Of a stretch of DNA of 49,755 nt, positions 33,927 through 41,504 are shown piece by piece. The DNA is from JAUPTX01 sp964652835. Its GTDB lineage: Bacteria > Patescibacteriota > Minisyncoccia > Phycocordibacterales > CSBR16-119. Under the pieces are notes generated by a model. It saw only the letters and a list, made by a program, of their open reading frames with translations, searched no databases and was not told the DNA's origin. Position numbers and translations under genes: made by a program. The stretch lies in assembly GCA_964652835.1 (NCBI GenBank), contig CAZZCB010000005.1:1-49755 (forward strand), given 5' to 3'. Within the stretch, counting starts at the first letter, position 1. Each line of letters begins with the position of its first letter.

Positions 33927-33945
33927 CCGTTACACCATAGCCACC
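33873..33945 (-). tRNA. tRNA-His (anticodon GTG)
   Basis: Full cloverleaf: extra 5' G(-1), acceptor GTGGCTA/TAGTCAC with one G-U pair, anticodon stem GAGGT/ACCTT with loop TTGTGGA, T-arm AGGGTTCGATTCCCT and discriminator C opposite G(-1), the histidine identity pair. The 3' half overlaps the end of the serine recombinase gene, and it is the probable integration site. Confidence 0.97.
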
Positions 33946-34002
33946 ATAAATCTAAACATCTTCGGTCTGTAAACATTCGTTTTAACCGAAGCGCCTAGTC
34001 AT

Positions 34003-34034
34003 CATAGAAGTTCTAGAAAACTAGAACTTCTATG
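34003..34034. other. Perfect 14-bp hairpin near tRNA-His
   Basis: CATAGAAGTTCTAG and CTAGAACTTCTATG surround AAAA. There is no T-run on either strand, so it is not an ordinary terminator. A second inverted repeat (CTTCGGT ... ACCGAAG) lies between it and tRNA-His. It could be a processing or protein-binding site. Confidence 0.55.
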
Positions 34035-34059
34035 TTATACCAGAAACGCCTGATAAAAT

Positions 34060-34497
34060 CTACTCTACATGGTAGGAATCCATTTCCGAGACTAAGGGAG
34101 TTAGTTTTTGTTTGGCTTCATCTTCAAAAGACTTTAGTCTGGAAACCATCGAAGAATAATTTGAGAAAGGTGTTCCTTCTATAATAATGTTTTGTTGAAT
34201 TCTTAAAAGCGAGTCTCTTTCTTCACCTTCTTCAATAGAAAAATACTCTTGCCCTGCTTTTGTCTTTTTAAAAGTGTTTGTTATTTCTCGCAGGTTTGAG
34301 TTCATATCGATAATCAAGGCTTCTATTTGACCCCAAACTTTTTCACTAGAATTTTGATCTGAAACTTCAAGTAGTGCACGAGCCTCGAGCATTTTTCTTT
34401 CAAAATTTTCAGTAAATGGTTTTATTTCTTCTGTGACTTGCTCGTGTGTTTTTTCAGCAGGTTTTCGTTTAAGACTTTCGAAAAGATTAAATTTCAT
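34060..34497 (-). CDS. Helical protein of unknown function
   Basis: 145 aa, charged and almost all helical, with no membrane segment. It starts MKFNLFESLKRKPAEKTHEQ and contains NSNLREITNTFKKTKAGQEY and MVSRLKSFEDEAKQKLTPLV. I do not recognise the family. The ATG is part of the second arm of a shared inverted-repeat element (34495-34605), which supports this start. Confidence 0.7.
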   Translation of the reverse strand: MKFNLFESLKRKPAEKTHEQVTEEIKPFTENFERKMLEARALLEVSDQNSSEKVWGQIEALIIDMNSNLREITNTFKKTKAGQEYFSIEEGEERDSLLRIQQNIIIEGTPFSNYSSMVSRLKSFEDEAKQKLTPLVSEMDSYHVE

Positions 34498-34605
34498 CCC
34501 AATAGAGGTTTACGGCAGACCGCAACACCTTTAATTAAGCTAATAATACCTTGTTATTTTATCACATTTAACAAAATCGTGCTGCCGACCTCTAACGGGA
34601 CAAGT
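34495..34605 (-). promoter_or_regulatory. Start-codon inverted-repeat element, copy A
   Basis: On the minus strand: ACTTGTCCCGTTAGAGGT-CGGCAG, then about 60 nt, then CTGCCGTAAACCTCTATTGGG directly followed by ATG. The arms are complementary except for the two bases after CCC and a 3-nt bulge. A small CGG-TCTG-CCG hairpin precedes the second arm. A GATAAT box touches the first arm upstream. Related copies are at 41377, 42282 and 49061. Confidence 0.7.
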
Positions 34606-34610
34606 ATTAT

Positions 34611-35642
34611 CTATTTATTATTTTCTAACTCTTTCTTTCTCTTATAAATCATATACCTATCAAAAGCCTGAGAACCAGCGATTGCTAAAACAAGCAATAG
34701 AAGGTATAGAGAAATCCCTGTACCAATAGAAACTGGTATTGATTTGATTGACCCCAAGATGAAGATCACATACCATGAAGAGATTGAGATAGCGCCTAGT
34801 GCAAATGCGAGTTTTCGCATAAAGTGAAGTTCGCCTTTTTGGTGACTAAAGTTGTCGCCAAAAGTTATTTCCATCATCTTCGGAGAGATAACCAGGTTTA
34901 GCATAATTCCGTTTAGGATAAGAACCAAGACTGCTACAACTTTTGTTAAGAATTTTGAAGACTGCATTAAGACTTCTGAGTTCGCAAGAAATAGTCCGAT
35001 ACCTGTTAGAACTAAAAGCCCTAAAGCAACCCAGATAACCCCAGACAAAGTCTCCATTGTTTTATGTTCTGATTCTGAGATTTTGTAGTCTTTAAGATAT
35101 TTAAAGAAGAAAATATCTGTTACAGTCGCGGCGCCCACACCGATAGCGGCAGAAAATGCATGGAAGAAAACAACTACTGGCTTATACTCCACAAGCAAAC
35201 TAACAAGAGAGAAATCTGCGCCGAAAACCGCAGTTATGAAAATAAAGGTTGAAAAACCTGCAGAAAAAAGACACCAAGTGCACCACATTCGCAAAATAAA
35301 AGCTTGGATAATGATAAGGTAAACAGAAAAGAAAAAAGCTCCGACTGTAACCCCAGTCATGAAGAATTTAAAGACATCAGAAACAGCGTTCCCGTTTAAG
35401 AAAATATAAGCATAAGCGAGAATAATAAAAGCGTAGTAAAACATACCCATCAGCTCAACAGGTATGCCAAGGAATTTTGAATACCGACTGTTTACCACTT
35501 CGTCACAACTTCCGTTCATCGGACAAACCAAGTTTTCCTGCTTTTGTTTTTTTGAATAAACATATGCAGCAAGCAAGAAACCGGCAATACCAAAAATGAT
35601 TGGACCTAGATCAAAAAAAACTTTTTCTAAAATAAAAAACAT
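34611..35642 (-). CDS. VKOR-domain membrane protein with extra C-terminal helical domain
   Basis: 343 aa. Residues 1-140 are a vitamin K epoxide reductase-like four-helix domain. Cys pair C40/C46 lies in LVCPMNGSCDEVVNSRYSKF, and the active-site CTWC is at 121-124; bacterial VKORs use quinones to re-oxidise DsbA-like partners. The rest (about 150-343) has five more helices with conserved-looking VVFFHAFSAAIGVGA and FLANSEVLMQSSKFLTK. I do not recognise this part; it recalls four-helix membrane domains of the DUF2269/CopD kind. Most bacterial VKORs are either single or fused to thioredoxin, so this fusion is unusual. It starts 2 nt after the antiporter gene. Confidence 0.88.
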   Translation of the reverse strand: MFFILEKVFFDLGPIIFGIAGFLLAAYVYSKKQKQENLVCPMNGSCDEVVNSRYSKFLGIPVELMGMFYYAFIILAYAYIFLNGNAVSDVFKFFMTGVTVGAFFFSVYLIIIQAFILRMWCTWCLFSAGFSTFIFITAVFGADFSLVSLLVEYKPVVVFFHAFSAAIGVGAATVTDIFFFKYLKDYKISESEHKTMETLSGVIWVALGLLVLTGIGLFLANSEVLMQSSKFLTKVVAVLVLILNGIMLNLVISPKMMEITFGDNFSHQKGELHFMRKLAFALGAISISSWYVIFILGSIKSIPVSIGTGISLYLLLLVLAIAGSQAFDRYMIYKRKKELENNK

Positions 35643-35644
35643 AA

Positions 35645-36580
35645 CTATATAACACCAAAAACTTTACCAATAAAAATTATATATAAAATAATATACATAA
35701 AACCTTCCCACTTATGAATTATATTAGATAAACACGAAACAATAAACACCAGAGTAATAATAAGTAGCGCAGGCAGCGCCAGACTGAAAGTAACCGCGTC
35801 TAAAGGCAGTGCACTAAAAAGCCCAGGAAGACCCACAACCATGAGTAAGTTAAAAGCATTTGAGCCAAAGACGTTTCCTAGCGCAACCTCTGGGCTGCCT
35901 TTCATGGCCGCTTTTACAGAAACTAAAAGCTCTGGCAAGGATGTGCCGAAAGCCACAGCGACAACAGATATGACTCCTGGCGCAATGTTAAAGATTTCTG
36001 ATAGAGAAATTACAGAACCAATTAAATATTTTGACCCAGCGACAAGACCTAGAAGACCGAGGAAAAGAAAGATGAAGTCTTTCTTTGTTAGTTTTGGTTT
36101 ATTTACCAGCTGTTCTTTTGGCTCGTCTGTTGGTTTGTTAAAGATAGAATACACTAGATAAACCATGAAAGAGATTATTAAAATCAGTGAATCGAATTTA
36201 GAAATGAGGCCGTCGTAAGAGAGTGCTAAAAATATAGCTGTTATTATCGCCATCATTGGAAGTTCTAAATCTGTGAGATTTGTTTTTGATTTTATTTTTC
36301 TGGAAACAATAGCTGAAATACCTATGATGAGCAAAATGTTTGCGATATTTGAACCAATAGCATTTGCTGGAACTATTTCTGGTACACCTTCTAGAACAGC
36401 CACGATTGAGGATATAAGTTCTGGAAAAGAAGTTCCCACTCCGACGATAACTACTCCCACAACAAACGGAGAAAGTCCGAAAGAAAGCCCGACCTTTTCA
36501 GAACTATTTAAAAATAGATCTGCACCCTTAACTAAAACTAAAAGACTTACTGCAAAAATTAATATGTATAAAATAACCAT
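35645..36580 (-). CDS. Calcium/sodium antiporter family protein
   Basis: 311 aa with about ten helices in two inverted halves, each carrying the alpha motif of the Ca2+/cation exchanger family: GVGTSFPELISSIVA with NAIGSNIANILLI in the first half, and AFGTSLPELLVSVKA with LGNVFGSNAFNLL in the second. The acidic residues for ion binding are intact. It exchanges Ca2+ for Na+ or H+ across the membrane. It is followed 2 nt later by the VKOR gene. Confidence 0.95.
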   Translation of the reverse strand: MVILYILIFAVSLLVLVKGADLFLNSSEKVGLSFGLSPFVVGVVIVGVGTSFPELISSIVAVLEGVPEIVPANAIGSNIANILLIIGISAIVSRKIKSKTNLTDLELPMMAIITAIFLALSYDGLISKFDSLILIISFMVYLVYSIFNKPTDEPKEQLVNKPKLTKKDFIFLFLGLLGLVAGSKYLIGSVISLSEIFNIAPGVISVVAVAFGTSLPELLVSVKAAMKGSPEVALGNVFGSNAFNLLMVVGLPGLFSALPLDAVTFSLALPALLIITLVFIVSCLSNIIHKWEGFMYIILYIIFIGKVFGVI

Positions 36581-36620
36581 AAAAAGATTATAGCAGATGA
36601 GATTTTTATGTATTGGGGAT

Positions 36621-36656
36621 TTAGTAAAGCCGGCGCACGAAGTGCGCCGGCTTTAC
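36621..36656 (-). terminator. Terminator after tRNA-Leu
   Basis: AGTAAAGCCGGCGCAC and GTGCGCCGGCTTTACT form a perfect 16-bp stem around GAA, with T-rich sequence on the minus strand. Confidence 0.88.
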
Positions 36657-36665
36657 TTTATCTGG

Positions 36666-36747
36666 TGCCCAAGAGAGGACTCGAACCTCCACGCCTTTCG
36701 GCACATCCACCTCAAGGATGATTGTCTACCAATTTCAACACCTGGGC
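36666..36747 (-). tRNA. tRNA-Leu (anticodon GAG)
   Basis: Class II tRNA: acceptor GCCCAGG/CTTGGGC, anticodon stem CATCC/GGATG with loop TTGAGGT, a long variable arm GTGCCGAAAGGCGT, T-arm GAGGTTCGAGTCCTC, discriminator A. CCA is encoded. Confidence 0.97.
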
Positions 36748-36776
36748 ATAAACAAGATATTACAGAAAGTTTCGAT

Positions 36777-36818
36777 AAAATCAAAGCCCGGCGCCTTTCG
36801 GCGCCGGGCTTTGATTTT
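36777..36818 (-). terminator. Terminator after rplS
   Basis: AAAATCAAAGCCCGGCGCC and GGCGCCGGGCTTTGATTTT are perfectly complementary around TTTC. The stem ends 4 bp beyond the rplS stop. Confidence 0.95.
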
Positions 36819-36821
36819 ATT

Positions 36822-37271
36822 TTACTTAGATTCTTCAGGAGTTTCTTCTTTTGCTTCTGGAATAACTTCGTTTTCCATATCTTCTGCTTTGATTTCCATT
36901 TCGTCAGTTTTCGCAATAAATCCAAAAGCTTTAAGTTTTCTTCGGATTTCTTTTGCTGTCTTTTCTCGTAGGAAGTAAAGTTTAGATCTTTTAACGTTAG
37001 CTCTTTTTACAACTTCAAACTTATCAACGTTTGGAGAGTATAGAGGGAAAATTCTTTCCACGCCCACACCTTCTGAGATTTTTCTAACAGTAATAGTAGC
37101 ACCCGCTTCTGTTCCGTGCTTTCGAGCAAGAACAAGACCTTCAAAAGCTTGAAGACGAGTCTTTCCTTTTTCTTGAATTTTTGAATAAACACGAACAGTA
37201 TCACCCGCTTTTAAGTCGAGCTTTTTTCGTGCATCCATATCAACTGGTGATAATTTTATTGCTGTAGTCAT
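36822..37271 (-). CDS. rplS: 50S ribosomal protein L19 with acidic tail
   Basis: 149 aa. The L19 core (about residues 5-120) shows LKAGDTVRVYSKIQEKGKTR, QAFEGLVLARKHG and ITVRKISEGVGVERIFPLYS. RANVKRSKLYFLREKTAKEIRRK is the typical C-terminal block. About 28 further residues follow (EMEIKAEDMENEVIPEAKEE and on), an acidic extension not present in standard L19. L19 sits at the 30S/50S interface. A promoter with TTGCCA-17-TAAAGT lies upstream, and a hairpin is in the leader. Confidence 0.97.
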   Translation of the reverse strand: MTTAIKLSPVDMDARKKLDLKAGDTVRVYSKIQEKGKTRLQAFEGLVLARKHGTEAGATITVRKISEGVGVERIFPLYSPNVDKFEVVKRANVKRSKLYFLREKTAKEIRRKLKAFGFIAKTDEMEIKAEDMENEVIPEAKEETPEESK

Positions 37272-37321
37272 GATATTTTATATAAAACCGCCCAAATTTA
37301 GGCGTGTCATTAACAAAGGAG

Positions 37322-37350
37322 ACTTTATCATAAACCTTCTCTTTTGGCAA
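37322..37350 (-). promoter_or_regulatory. Promoter of rplS
   Basis: TTGCCA, 17 bp, TAAAGT on the minus strand. It leaves a leader of about 45 nt with a small CGCC/GGCG stem-loop, a possible autoregulatory leader. Confidence 0.5.
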
Positions 37351-37359
37351 CCTTTTGTT

Positions 37360-38115
37360 TTATAGACGAGCGATAAGCCCCAGGAAATCCTCTGGATATG
37401 GAGCCTCAAAGGTTTTTAAGCCTTTTTCAGGTATTTCAATGGTAAGACTTCGAGCATGTAGCGCAACCCTTTCAAACCCTAAAACATAAGGTCTATTTTC
37501 AGCATAAAGTTTATCTCCCACGATCGGATTGTTTAAATATTTCATATGAACTCTGATCTGATGAGTTCTTCCTGTTTTAGGTCTGACTTCAAGGAAAACA
37601 AATTTTTCTCCATCTTCTTCAAAACGAGAAATCACTTTATATTCTGTCACGGCTTCTCGAAGCAAACCTCTTGCGCCACGAGTCGCGCTCCATTGTCTAA
37701 AATCTTTTCCATTTCTTCCTATCGGCGCATCCACCACCCCGGAATCATTTTTAATATTTCCCCACACAACAGTGTTATACACTTTTTTCGCTAGTCTTTC
37801 CTGAAATTGATTTTTTAGAAAATTAAAAGAGTCTTGGTTTTTCGCCAGGACAATAACCCCCGAAGTTTCTTTATCTAGCCTGTGAACGATACCTGGTCTT
37901 TTTATAATCTCCCCTTTTATATCCATAGGTTCGCCCACGTTTTCCATTTCTGGGAATTCTTTCATGACCCAGTCGCACAGAGTTTCTTCTTTGTCTTCCC
38001 TCTCTTTGCCGTCCGCCTTTTTCCTAAGTCGAGACAAGTCGTCATGAACAACAAGCCCTGAGGGCTTGTTTAAAACTAAAACATTTTCATCTTCGTAAAT
38101 TATTTCTGGGAACAT
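37360..38115 (-). CDS. RluA-family pseudouridine synthase
   Basis: 251 aa. The catalytic motif HRLDKETSGVIVLAKN is at residues 78-93, with Asp81 as nucleophile. VLVLNKPSGLVVH near the N-terminus, FLEVRPKTGRTHQIRVHMKYL and ALHARSLTIEIPEKGL are all family blocks. There is no S4 domain, so it is a short RluA/RluC-like enzyme modifying rRNA or tRNA uridines. The insertion RLRKKADGKEREDKEETLCD near residue 29 is unusual. It starts 2 nt after the 324-aa gene. Confidence 0.93.
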   Translation of the reverse strand: MFPEIIYEDENVLVLNKPSGLVVHDDLSRLRKKADGKEREDKEETLCDWVMKEFPEMENVGEPMDIKGEIIKRPGIVHRLDKETSGVIVLAKNQDSFNFLKNQFQERLAKKVYNTVVWGNIKNDSGVVDAPIGRNGKDFRQWSATRGARGLLREAVTEYKVISRFEEDGEKFVFLEVRPKTGRTHQIRVHMKYLNNPIVGDKLYAENRPYVLGFERVALHARSLTIEIPEKGLKTFEAPYPEDFLGLIARL

Positions 38116-38117
38116 AG

Positions 38118-39092
38118 TTAGGCCGCATCTCTATTTAAATCAAATTGATATTTTCTAAGATTTTCACAAGAGGACAAAATCGCTCTAGATGTACCATCCT
38201 GATCCATAAGACCTCTATGCTTATCCACCAAATCTTTATTAAATCTCAGAGAAACATCAAGCGCCCGTTGATATTTAAAACAAATATCCGCCAAACTAAT
38301 ATTATTTCTAGACCTTGCCTGGTCTATAAAAACTTTTAACTGTTCATTTATTTGTAACGCCATTAATGTCCAAACAGGATCTTCTGAGAAATCAACCTCT
38401 GTTTTAATTGTCTCCTTTGTATGCCATCTTGTTAGCAAATTCCTAACCTTGTCTTCTTCGGCCCCAACAACAACTCTCGGCATTCCCGTCTTAGATTCTG
38501 GCGCCCCTTCTTCAAATTGAAAATATTTTACACGGGAAAGAGTTCCTTTGTTTATATCTGAAATACTTCTATCAATTTTTTTATTTATTAAAGATGGCGA
38601 CATTGAAAAAGATGCATCCATAGCAAGAGCGATATATGACTTAGGATCATCTGGGTTTTGATACTCTGCAACAAAATCTACACCGTTTTTAATATCGTCA
38701 AACTCAGATGTTTTATGTAAGATAACGTCTTTAAAAATTTTACTTTCTGAAATATGGGTATACAGAAATCCTTCAAAAATATGTCCTAGTCTTTCATAGT
38801 AATCTAGTACTTCTTTTCTGTTGTCGTCATTTAGCTCCTTGTATTTTTCTTTTATAGCAACAGATAATTCATTGTTTTGTTTAATGCTTTGTTTAATATT
38901 TGAAATTTCTTTTAGATCTTCAGACACTTCTAATTCTGAAATATCTAAGCCGTCGGCCACATCTTCCTCGTCTAGAGGTAGCATTTCTTTACTCATTAAA
39001 ACTTCTAAAGCCTTTAGCGTTTCGTCACTTAGTCTTTTTGGCCCCCTATCTCTATTCATCTTTAGGATGTCTCGTGATTCAAATATGCTCAT
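38118..39092 (-). CDS. Soluble protein of unknown function
   Basis: 324 aa, mostly charged and helical, with no signal or membrane segment. It contains SDETLKALEVLMSKEMLPLD, a GVDFVAEYQNPDDPKSYIALAM-type core and LTRWHTKETIKTEVDFSEDP. The middle part, with D-x-A-F/VEYQ spacing and a following 'I-A-L-A-M-D' strand, could be a nuclease-like beta core, but I cannot confirm catalytic residues. It precedes the RluA gene by 2 nt. No family recognised. Confidence 0.68.
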   Translation of the reverse strand: MSIFESRDILKMNRDRGPKRLSDETLKALEVLMSKEMLPLDEEDVADGLDISELEVSEDLKEISNIKQSIKQNNELSVAIKEKYKELNDDNRKEVLDYYERLGHIFEGFLYTHISESKIFKDVILHKTSEFDDIKNGVDFVAEYQNPDDPKSYIALAMDASFSMSPSLINKKIDRSISDINKGTLSRVKYFQFEEGAPESKTGMPRVVVGAEEDKVRNLLTRWHTKETIKTEVDFSEDPVWTLMALQINEQLKVFIDQARSRNNISLADICFKYQRALDVSLRFNKDLVDKHRGLMDQDGTSRAILSSCENLRKYQFDLNRDAA

Positions 39093-39137
39093 AAAATTTT
39101 ATTAAGTAGTTAATATATAAATTCTACCAAAATACCA

Positions 39138-39169
39138 AGCAAAAAAACACCTTTCGGTGTTTTTTGCTT
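39138..39169 (-). terminator. Terminator after tRNA-Val
   Basis: AGCAAAAAAACACC and GGTGTTTTTTGCT pair around TTTC, directly downstream of tRNA-Val on the minus strand. Confidence 0.88.
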
Positions 39170-39174
39170 TTCTG

Positions 39175-39247
39175 TGGGCGATAGAGGACTTGAACCTCTG
39201 ACCTTTCCAGTGTAAATGGATTGCTCTACCAACTGAGCTAATCGCCC
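39175..39247 (-). tRNA. tRNA-Val (anticodon TAC)
   Basis: Acceptor GGGCGAT/ATCGCCC, D-arm AGCTCAGTTGGTAGAGC, anticodon loop TTTACAC with TAC, T-arm GAGGTTCAAGTCCTC, discriminator A. CCA is not encoded. Confidence 0.96.
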
Positions 39248-39287
39248 TTTTGTTTGAATACTATACACTACAATAAGTTTATCTTCA

Positions 39288-39311
39288 AACTTGTCCCCTC
39301 GGCATGAATCG
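39288..39311 (-). repeat. Degenerate copy of the tRNA-Arg(TCT) 3' end
   Basis: 24-bp direct repeat of 39413-39436 with one mismatch, 125 bp away. The repeat unit includes the T-loop end, acceptor strand, discriminator and following CAAGTT of tRNA-Arg, so it looks like an attachment-site duplication. Confidence 0.8.
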
Positions 39312-39412
39312 CCTCTCCTTTTAGTCGAAACGCACCATTTTTATAGTCGCTTCGCTTCTTAAAAATGGGCGCCTTCGGTTCGATTCCTTCTTTCGGGCTA
39401 AATTTGTAAACC

Positions 39413-39436
39413 AACTTGTCCCCTCGGCAGGAATCG
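39413..39436 (-). repeat. tRNA-Arg(TCT) 3' end, intact copy of the repeat
   Basis: Partner of 39288-39311. The 101 bp between the copies contain another T-arm-like GGTTCGATTCC and a CCATTTTTA/TAAAAATGG hairpin, but no gene. Confidence 0.8.
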
Positions 39437-39490
39437 AACCTACATCGAGACCTTAGAAGAGTCCTGTTCTATCCATTGAACTACGAGGGG
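39419..39490 (-). tRNA. tRNA-Arg (anticodon TCT)
   Basis: Acceptor CCCCTCG/CGAGGGG, D-arm AGTTCAATGGATAGAAC, anticodon stem GGACT/GGTCT with loop CTTCTAA, T-arm GTAGGTTCGATTCCTGC, discriminator A. Not followed by CCA; the 3' end is duplicated downstream. Confidence 0.96.
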
Positions 39491-39530
39491 TAACTTTTGA
39501 AATATACCACAGGTAAAATAAATATCAAGC

Positions 39531-39890
39531 TTATTCAACCCCCACCAAAGCCTTTTCTTTATCCCTATCAAAATCAAAATTTTCTATGATTTTCATTATT
39601 TTTTCAAAGCCAACCTTATCAAAAACATCACCGTCGTCGCAGAAAAACGTAAAGGCTCCATTTTTTAAATAATCCTGGACAAACTTATGACCAAAACCAG
39701 CCTGAAGAAGGGCGTACCCCATATGAAGCTCATTCATACCATTGTTTTCCATTTTCTCTAAAATATTTTGCACACCCTCGGCTATATTTTTAACCGACTC
39801 TCTTGCTTTTTCATTTTGCATGGCTCTATTCCTGAGCCTTTCTGTAACAGAAGGTTCTGGTTTTTTATTTGATGGTGATTCCATATTCAT
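39531..39890 (-). CDS. Small soluble protein of unknown function
   Basis: 119 aa. A polar N-terminal third (MNMESPSNKKPEPSVTERLR) is followed by helices containing NIAEGVQNILEKMENNGMNE, then LQAGFGHKFVQDYLKNGAFT. No membrane segment. It starts 9 nt downstream of the PilM-like gene and is probably co-transcribed. No family recognised. Confidence 0.65.
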   Translation of the reverse strand: MNMESPSNKKPEPSVTERLRNRAMQNEKARESVKNIAEGVQNILEKMENNGMNELHMGYALLQAGFGHKFVQDYLKNGAFTFFCDDGDVFDKVGFEKIMKIIENFDFDRDKEKALVGVE

Positions 39891-39899
39891 AAATACATT

Positions 39900-40772
39900 T
39901 TAACTTATTGCAGATCCAAGCGCCACGGCATAAACCAAAGATTCTTCACGTGTTACAACAGGAACTTCTCCTGACTTAAAGTAGAAGTTACAAAAAACAT
40001 CTGCTTCCTGAACAGGAAGTCTTGTTTCTCTGGAAAGAAAATTTATAAAACTTGGTTCTTTGGCAAAAAGCCCGCAAACAAAAAAGTAACCAACTTTATC
40101 TCCAGAAATATTATAGAAATCTTGGTATGTATCTTTTATCAGACCTGGCACCTTTTCTCTCTCAGAAAAAGAACTTATTCCTCGGAACCTGTTAAACGGA
40201 CTAAAAACAGCGATGTCTGTTCTTCGTGTGTCAGCATTTAAAACCATAGTGTTTACTATCTCGCCCGTCTTAACACAAGATGCCAAAAGAGCGTCTTTAG
40301 TGCTGATTATCTTTTTAACACTGAGGCCAGAATTTACAAAAACACTTTTTAGAAAGTCTACGTTTTCTGCTGAAGAGATAAAAACATTGTAAAAATCTTT
40401 ATTATTTACAGATTCAAACTTTTCAAAATACAAAACAGATTCTCCATGAGAAAGCAAAAGTCTCTCTTTTAACCTAAATTCTATTTGATTTAAAACGTCT
40501 TTTTTACTCGCGCCAAAAGCTACAGAGGCTGTTTCAGTACGAACGAAATCAGGAGGAAAAGAAAGATGTGCGTTTCTTTGTCCTGTCTTTCTTAAAACAT
40601 TACGTAGAGCGGAAAGAAGAGCGTTTCTTGGCTCAACTCTTGCTATTTTTTCTTCACCTAAAGAAATAACTTTGTTTTCTTTGGCGCTTTTAGATACTAA
40701 CGCGTAGCGAATAAATTCTTCCGTTATATGAAGACCTAAAATCTTTTTTTCTCTAGAGAAAATAGAAAACAT
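39900..40772 (-). CDS. PilM-like actin-fold protein
   Basis: 290 aa from ATG at 40772; the frame extends 7 codons upstream to a TTG, but a -10 box lies inside that extension. The actin-type ATPase layout of PilM is visible: IFSREKKILGLHITEEFIRY at the N-terminus, then ISLGEEKIARVEPRNALLSA and LNQIEFRLKERLLLSHGESV. TMVLNADTRRTDIAVFSPFN is the phosphate-2 strand, and the end ALGSAIS is the usual PilM tail. PilM recruits the type IV pilus inner-membrane platform. No other pilus genes are in the window. Confidence 0.82.
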   Translation of the reverse strand: MFSIFSREKKILGLHITEEFIRYALVSKSAKENKVISLGEEKIARVEPRNALLSALRNVLRKTGQRNAHLSFPPDFVRTETASVAFGASKKDVLNQIEFRLKERLLLSHGESVLYFEKFESVNNKDFYNVFISSAENVDFLKSVFVNSGLSVKKIISTKDALLASCVKTGEIVNTMVLNADTRRTDIAVFSPFNRFRGISSFSEREKVPGLIKDTYQDFYNISGDKVGYFFVCGLFAKEPSFINFLSRETRLPVQEADVFCNFYFKSGEVPVVTREESLVYAVALGSAIS

Positions 40773-40781
40773 TACGTTTCT

Positions 40782-40787
40782 ATTATA
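40782..40787 (-). promoter_or_regulatory. -10 box of the PilM-like gene
   Basis: TATAAT on the minus strand, ending 9 nt before the ATG at 40772. It overlaps the stop codon of the preceding VTT gene. Confidence 0.55.
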
Positions 40788-41379
40788 AAACAAAAATGAA
40801 AAGTAGCGTAATCAAAAACACCAAGATAAGTGAAATCGTATTAAAGTATTTAAAGAAAATTTTTACAAGAGATGGTCCGTATAGTTTTGTGAGGTATGCC
40901 ACGACGTAAAACCTTGTCGCCCGACCGATAATAGAAGCTATCAGAAAAACAAAAAAGTTAACTTTAAAAAGTCCGCCAGCTAAAGTAAATAGTTTAAAAG
41001 GTATTGGAGTTAGTGCTGCGACGAGCATCGCAAAAAAGGTTTGATCCTGGAAAAGTATTTTTATTTTTTCAAAGTCAGCTTCAAGTCCATAAAAAGATAT
41101 TATGCCTTGTCCGAACGCATCAAAAAAACTAGCTCCGACAATATATCCGACTATTCCTCCTAAAATAGAAAAGGCTGTTGTTAGTGTGGCGTAGAAAAAC
41201 CATCTCTGAACTTTTCGAACAGATATGATGGCTATTAAAAAGACGTCTGGCGGAATCGGGAAAAATAAACTTTCCGCAAAAGAAATTGAAGACAATACTA
41301 CGGCAGCCTGCGGACCTTCGGCATGACGAGTCACCCAAGCCTGCAATTTTTCTTTTTTAAATAAATGCCAGAATTTCAT
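40783..41379 (-). CDS. VTT/DedA-superfamily membrane protein (YqaA-like)
   Basis: 198 aa. Core motifs of the VTT fold: SISFAESLFFPIPPDVFLIA (the [F/Y]xxx[R/E] re-entrant loop with E-S-x-F-F-P-I-P-P-D), then IVGYIVGASFFDAFGQG and VAALTPIPFKLFTLAGGLFK. ASIIGRATRFYVVAYLTKLYG follows, in which the conserved Gly-Arg is intact. The proline-rich IPPD pattern is that of YqaA-type members. They act in lipid or undecaprenyl-phosphate scrambling. The start codon forms part of inverted-repeat element B. Confidence 0.9.
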   Translation of the reverse strand: MKFWHLFKKEKLQAWVTRHAEGPQAAVVLSSISFAESLFFPIPPDVFLIAIISVRKVQRWFFYATLTTAFSILGGIVGYIVGASFFDAFGQGIISFYGLEADFEKIKILFQDQTFFAMLVAALTPIPFKLFTLAGGLFKVNFFVFLIASIIGRATRFYVVAYLTKLYGPSLVKIFFKYFNTISLILVFLITLLFIFVL

Positions 41380-41492
41380 CCCATTAGAGATAGCAAATCA
41401 AAGATTTGCATACCTTAAATTAAATTTTTAATAATTATTAGCTCAATTTTTATATGTAATGTTTTTTAATTAGAATCTCTAACGGGACAAGT
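41377..41492 (-). promoter_or_regulatory. Start-codon inverted-repeat element, copy B
   Basis: On the minus strand: TAAAAT box, ACTTGTCCCGTTAGAGAT, about 75 nt, a GCAAATC-TTT-GATTTGC hairpin, then CTATCTCTAATGGG directly followed by ATG. The arms are TCCCGTTAGAGAT and ATCTCTAATGGGA. The hairpin and its preceding TTTAATTTAAGG are shared with copy D. Confidence 0.75.
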
Positions 41493-41504
41493 ATTTTACT
41501 AAAA

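Larger units (their letters stand above)
28140..33945 (+). mobile_element. Integrated island next to tRNA-His with serine recombinase
   Basis: The block carries an XRE-type regulator with an ImmA/IrrE protease, small unknown proteins, a structured RNA, an OmpR-type regulator, a phage-like winged-helix replication-type protein and a large serine recombinase. The recombinase is the last gene and its final codons are within the 3' half of tRNA-His, which marks the right end. The left end is not certain: I find no clear duplicate of the tRNA-His 3' end, and the coordinate given is the approximate start of the regulator region. No structural phage or conjugation genes are present. Confidence 0.55.

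Noticed and set aside
36653..36978. Overlapping frames across tRNA-Leu and the end of rplS
   Set aside because: Translations of tRNA and of rplS in other frames; no independent evidence of coding.
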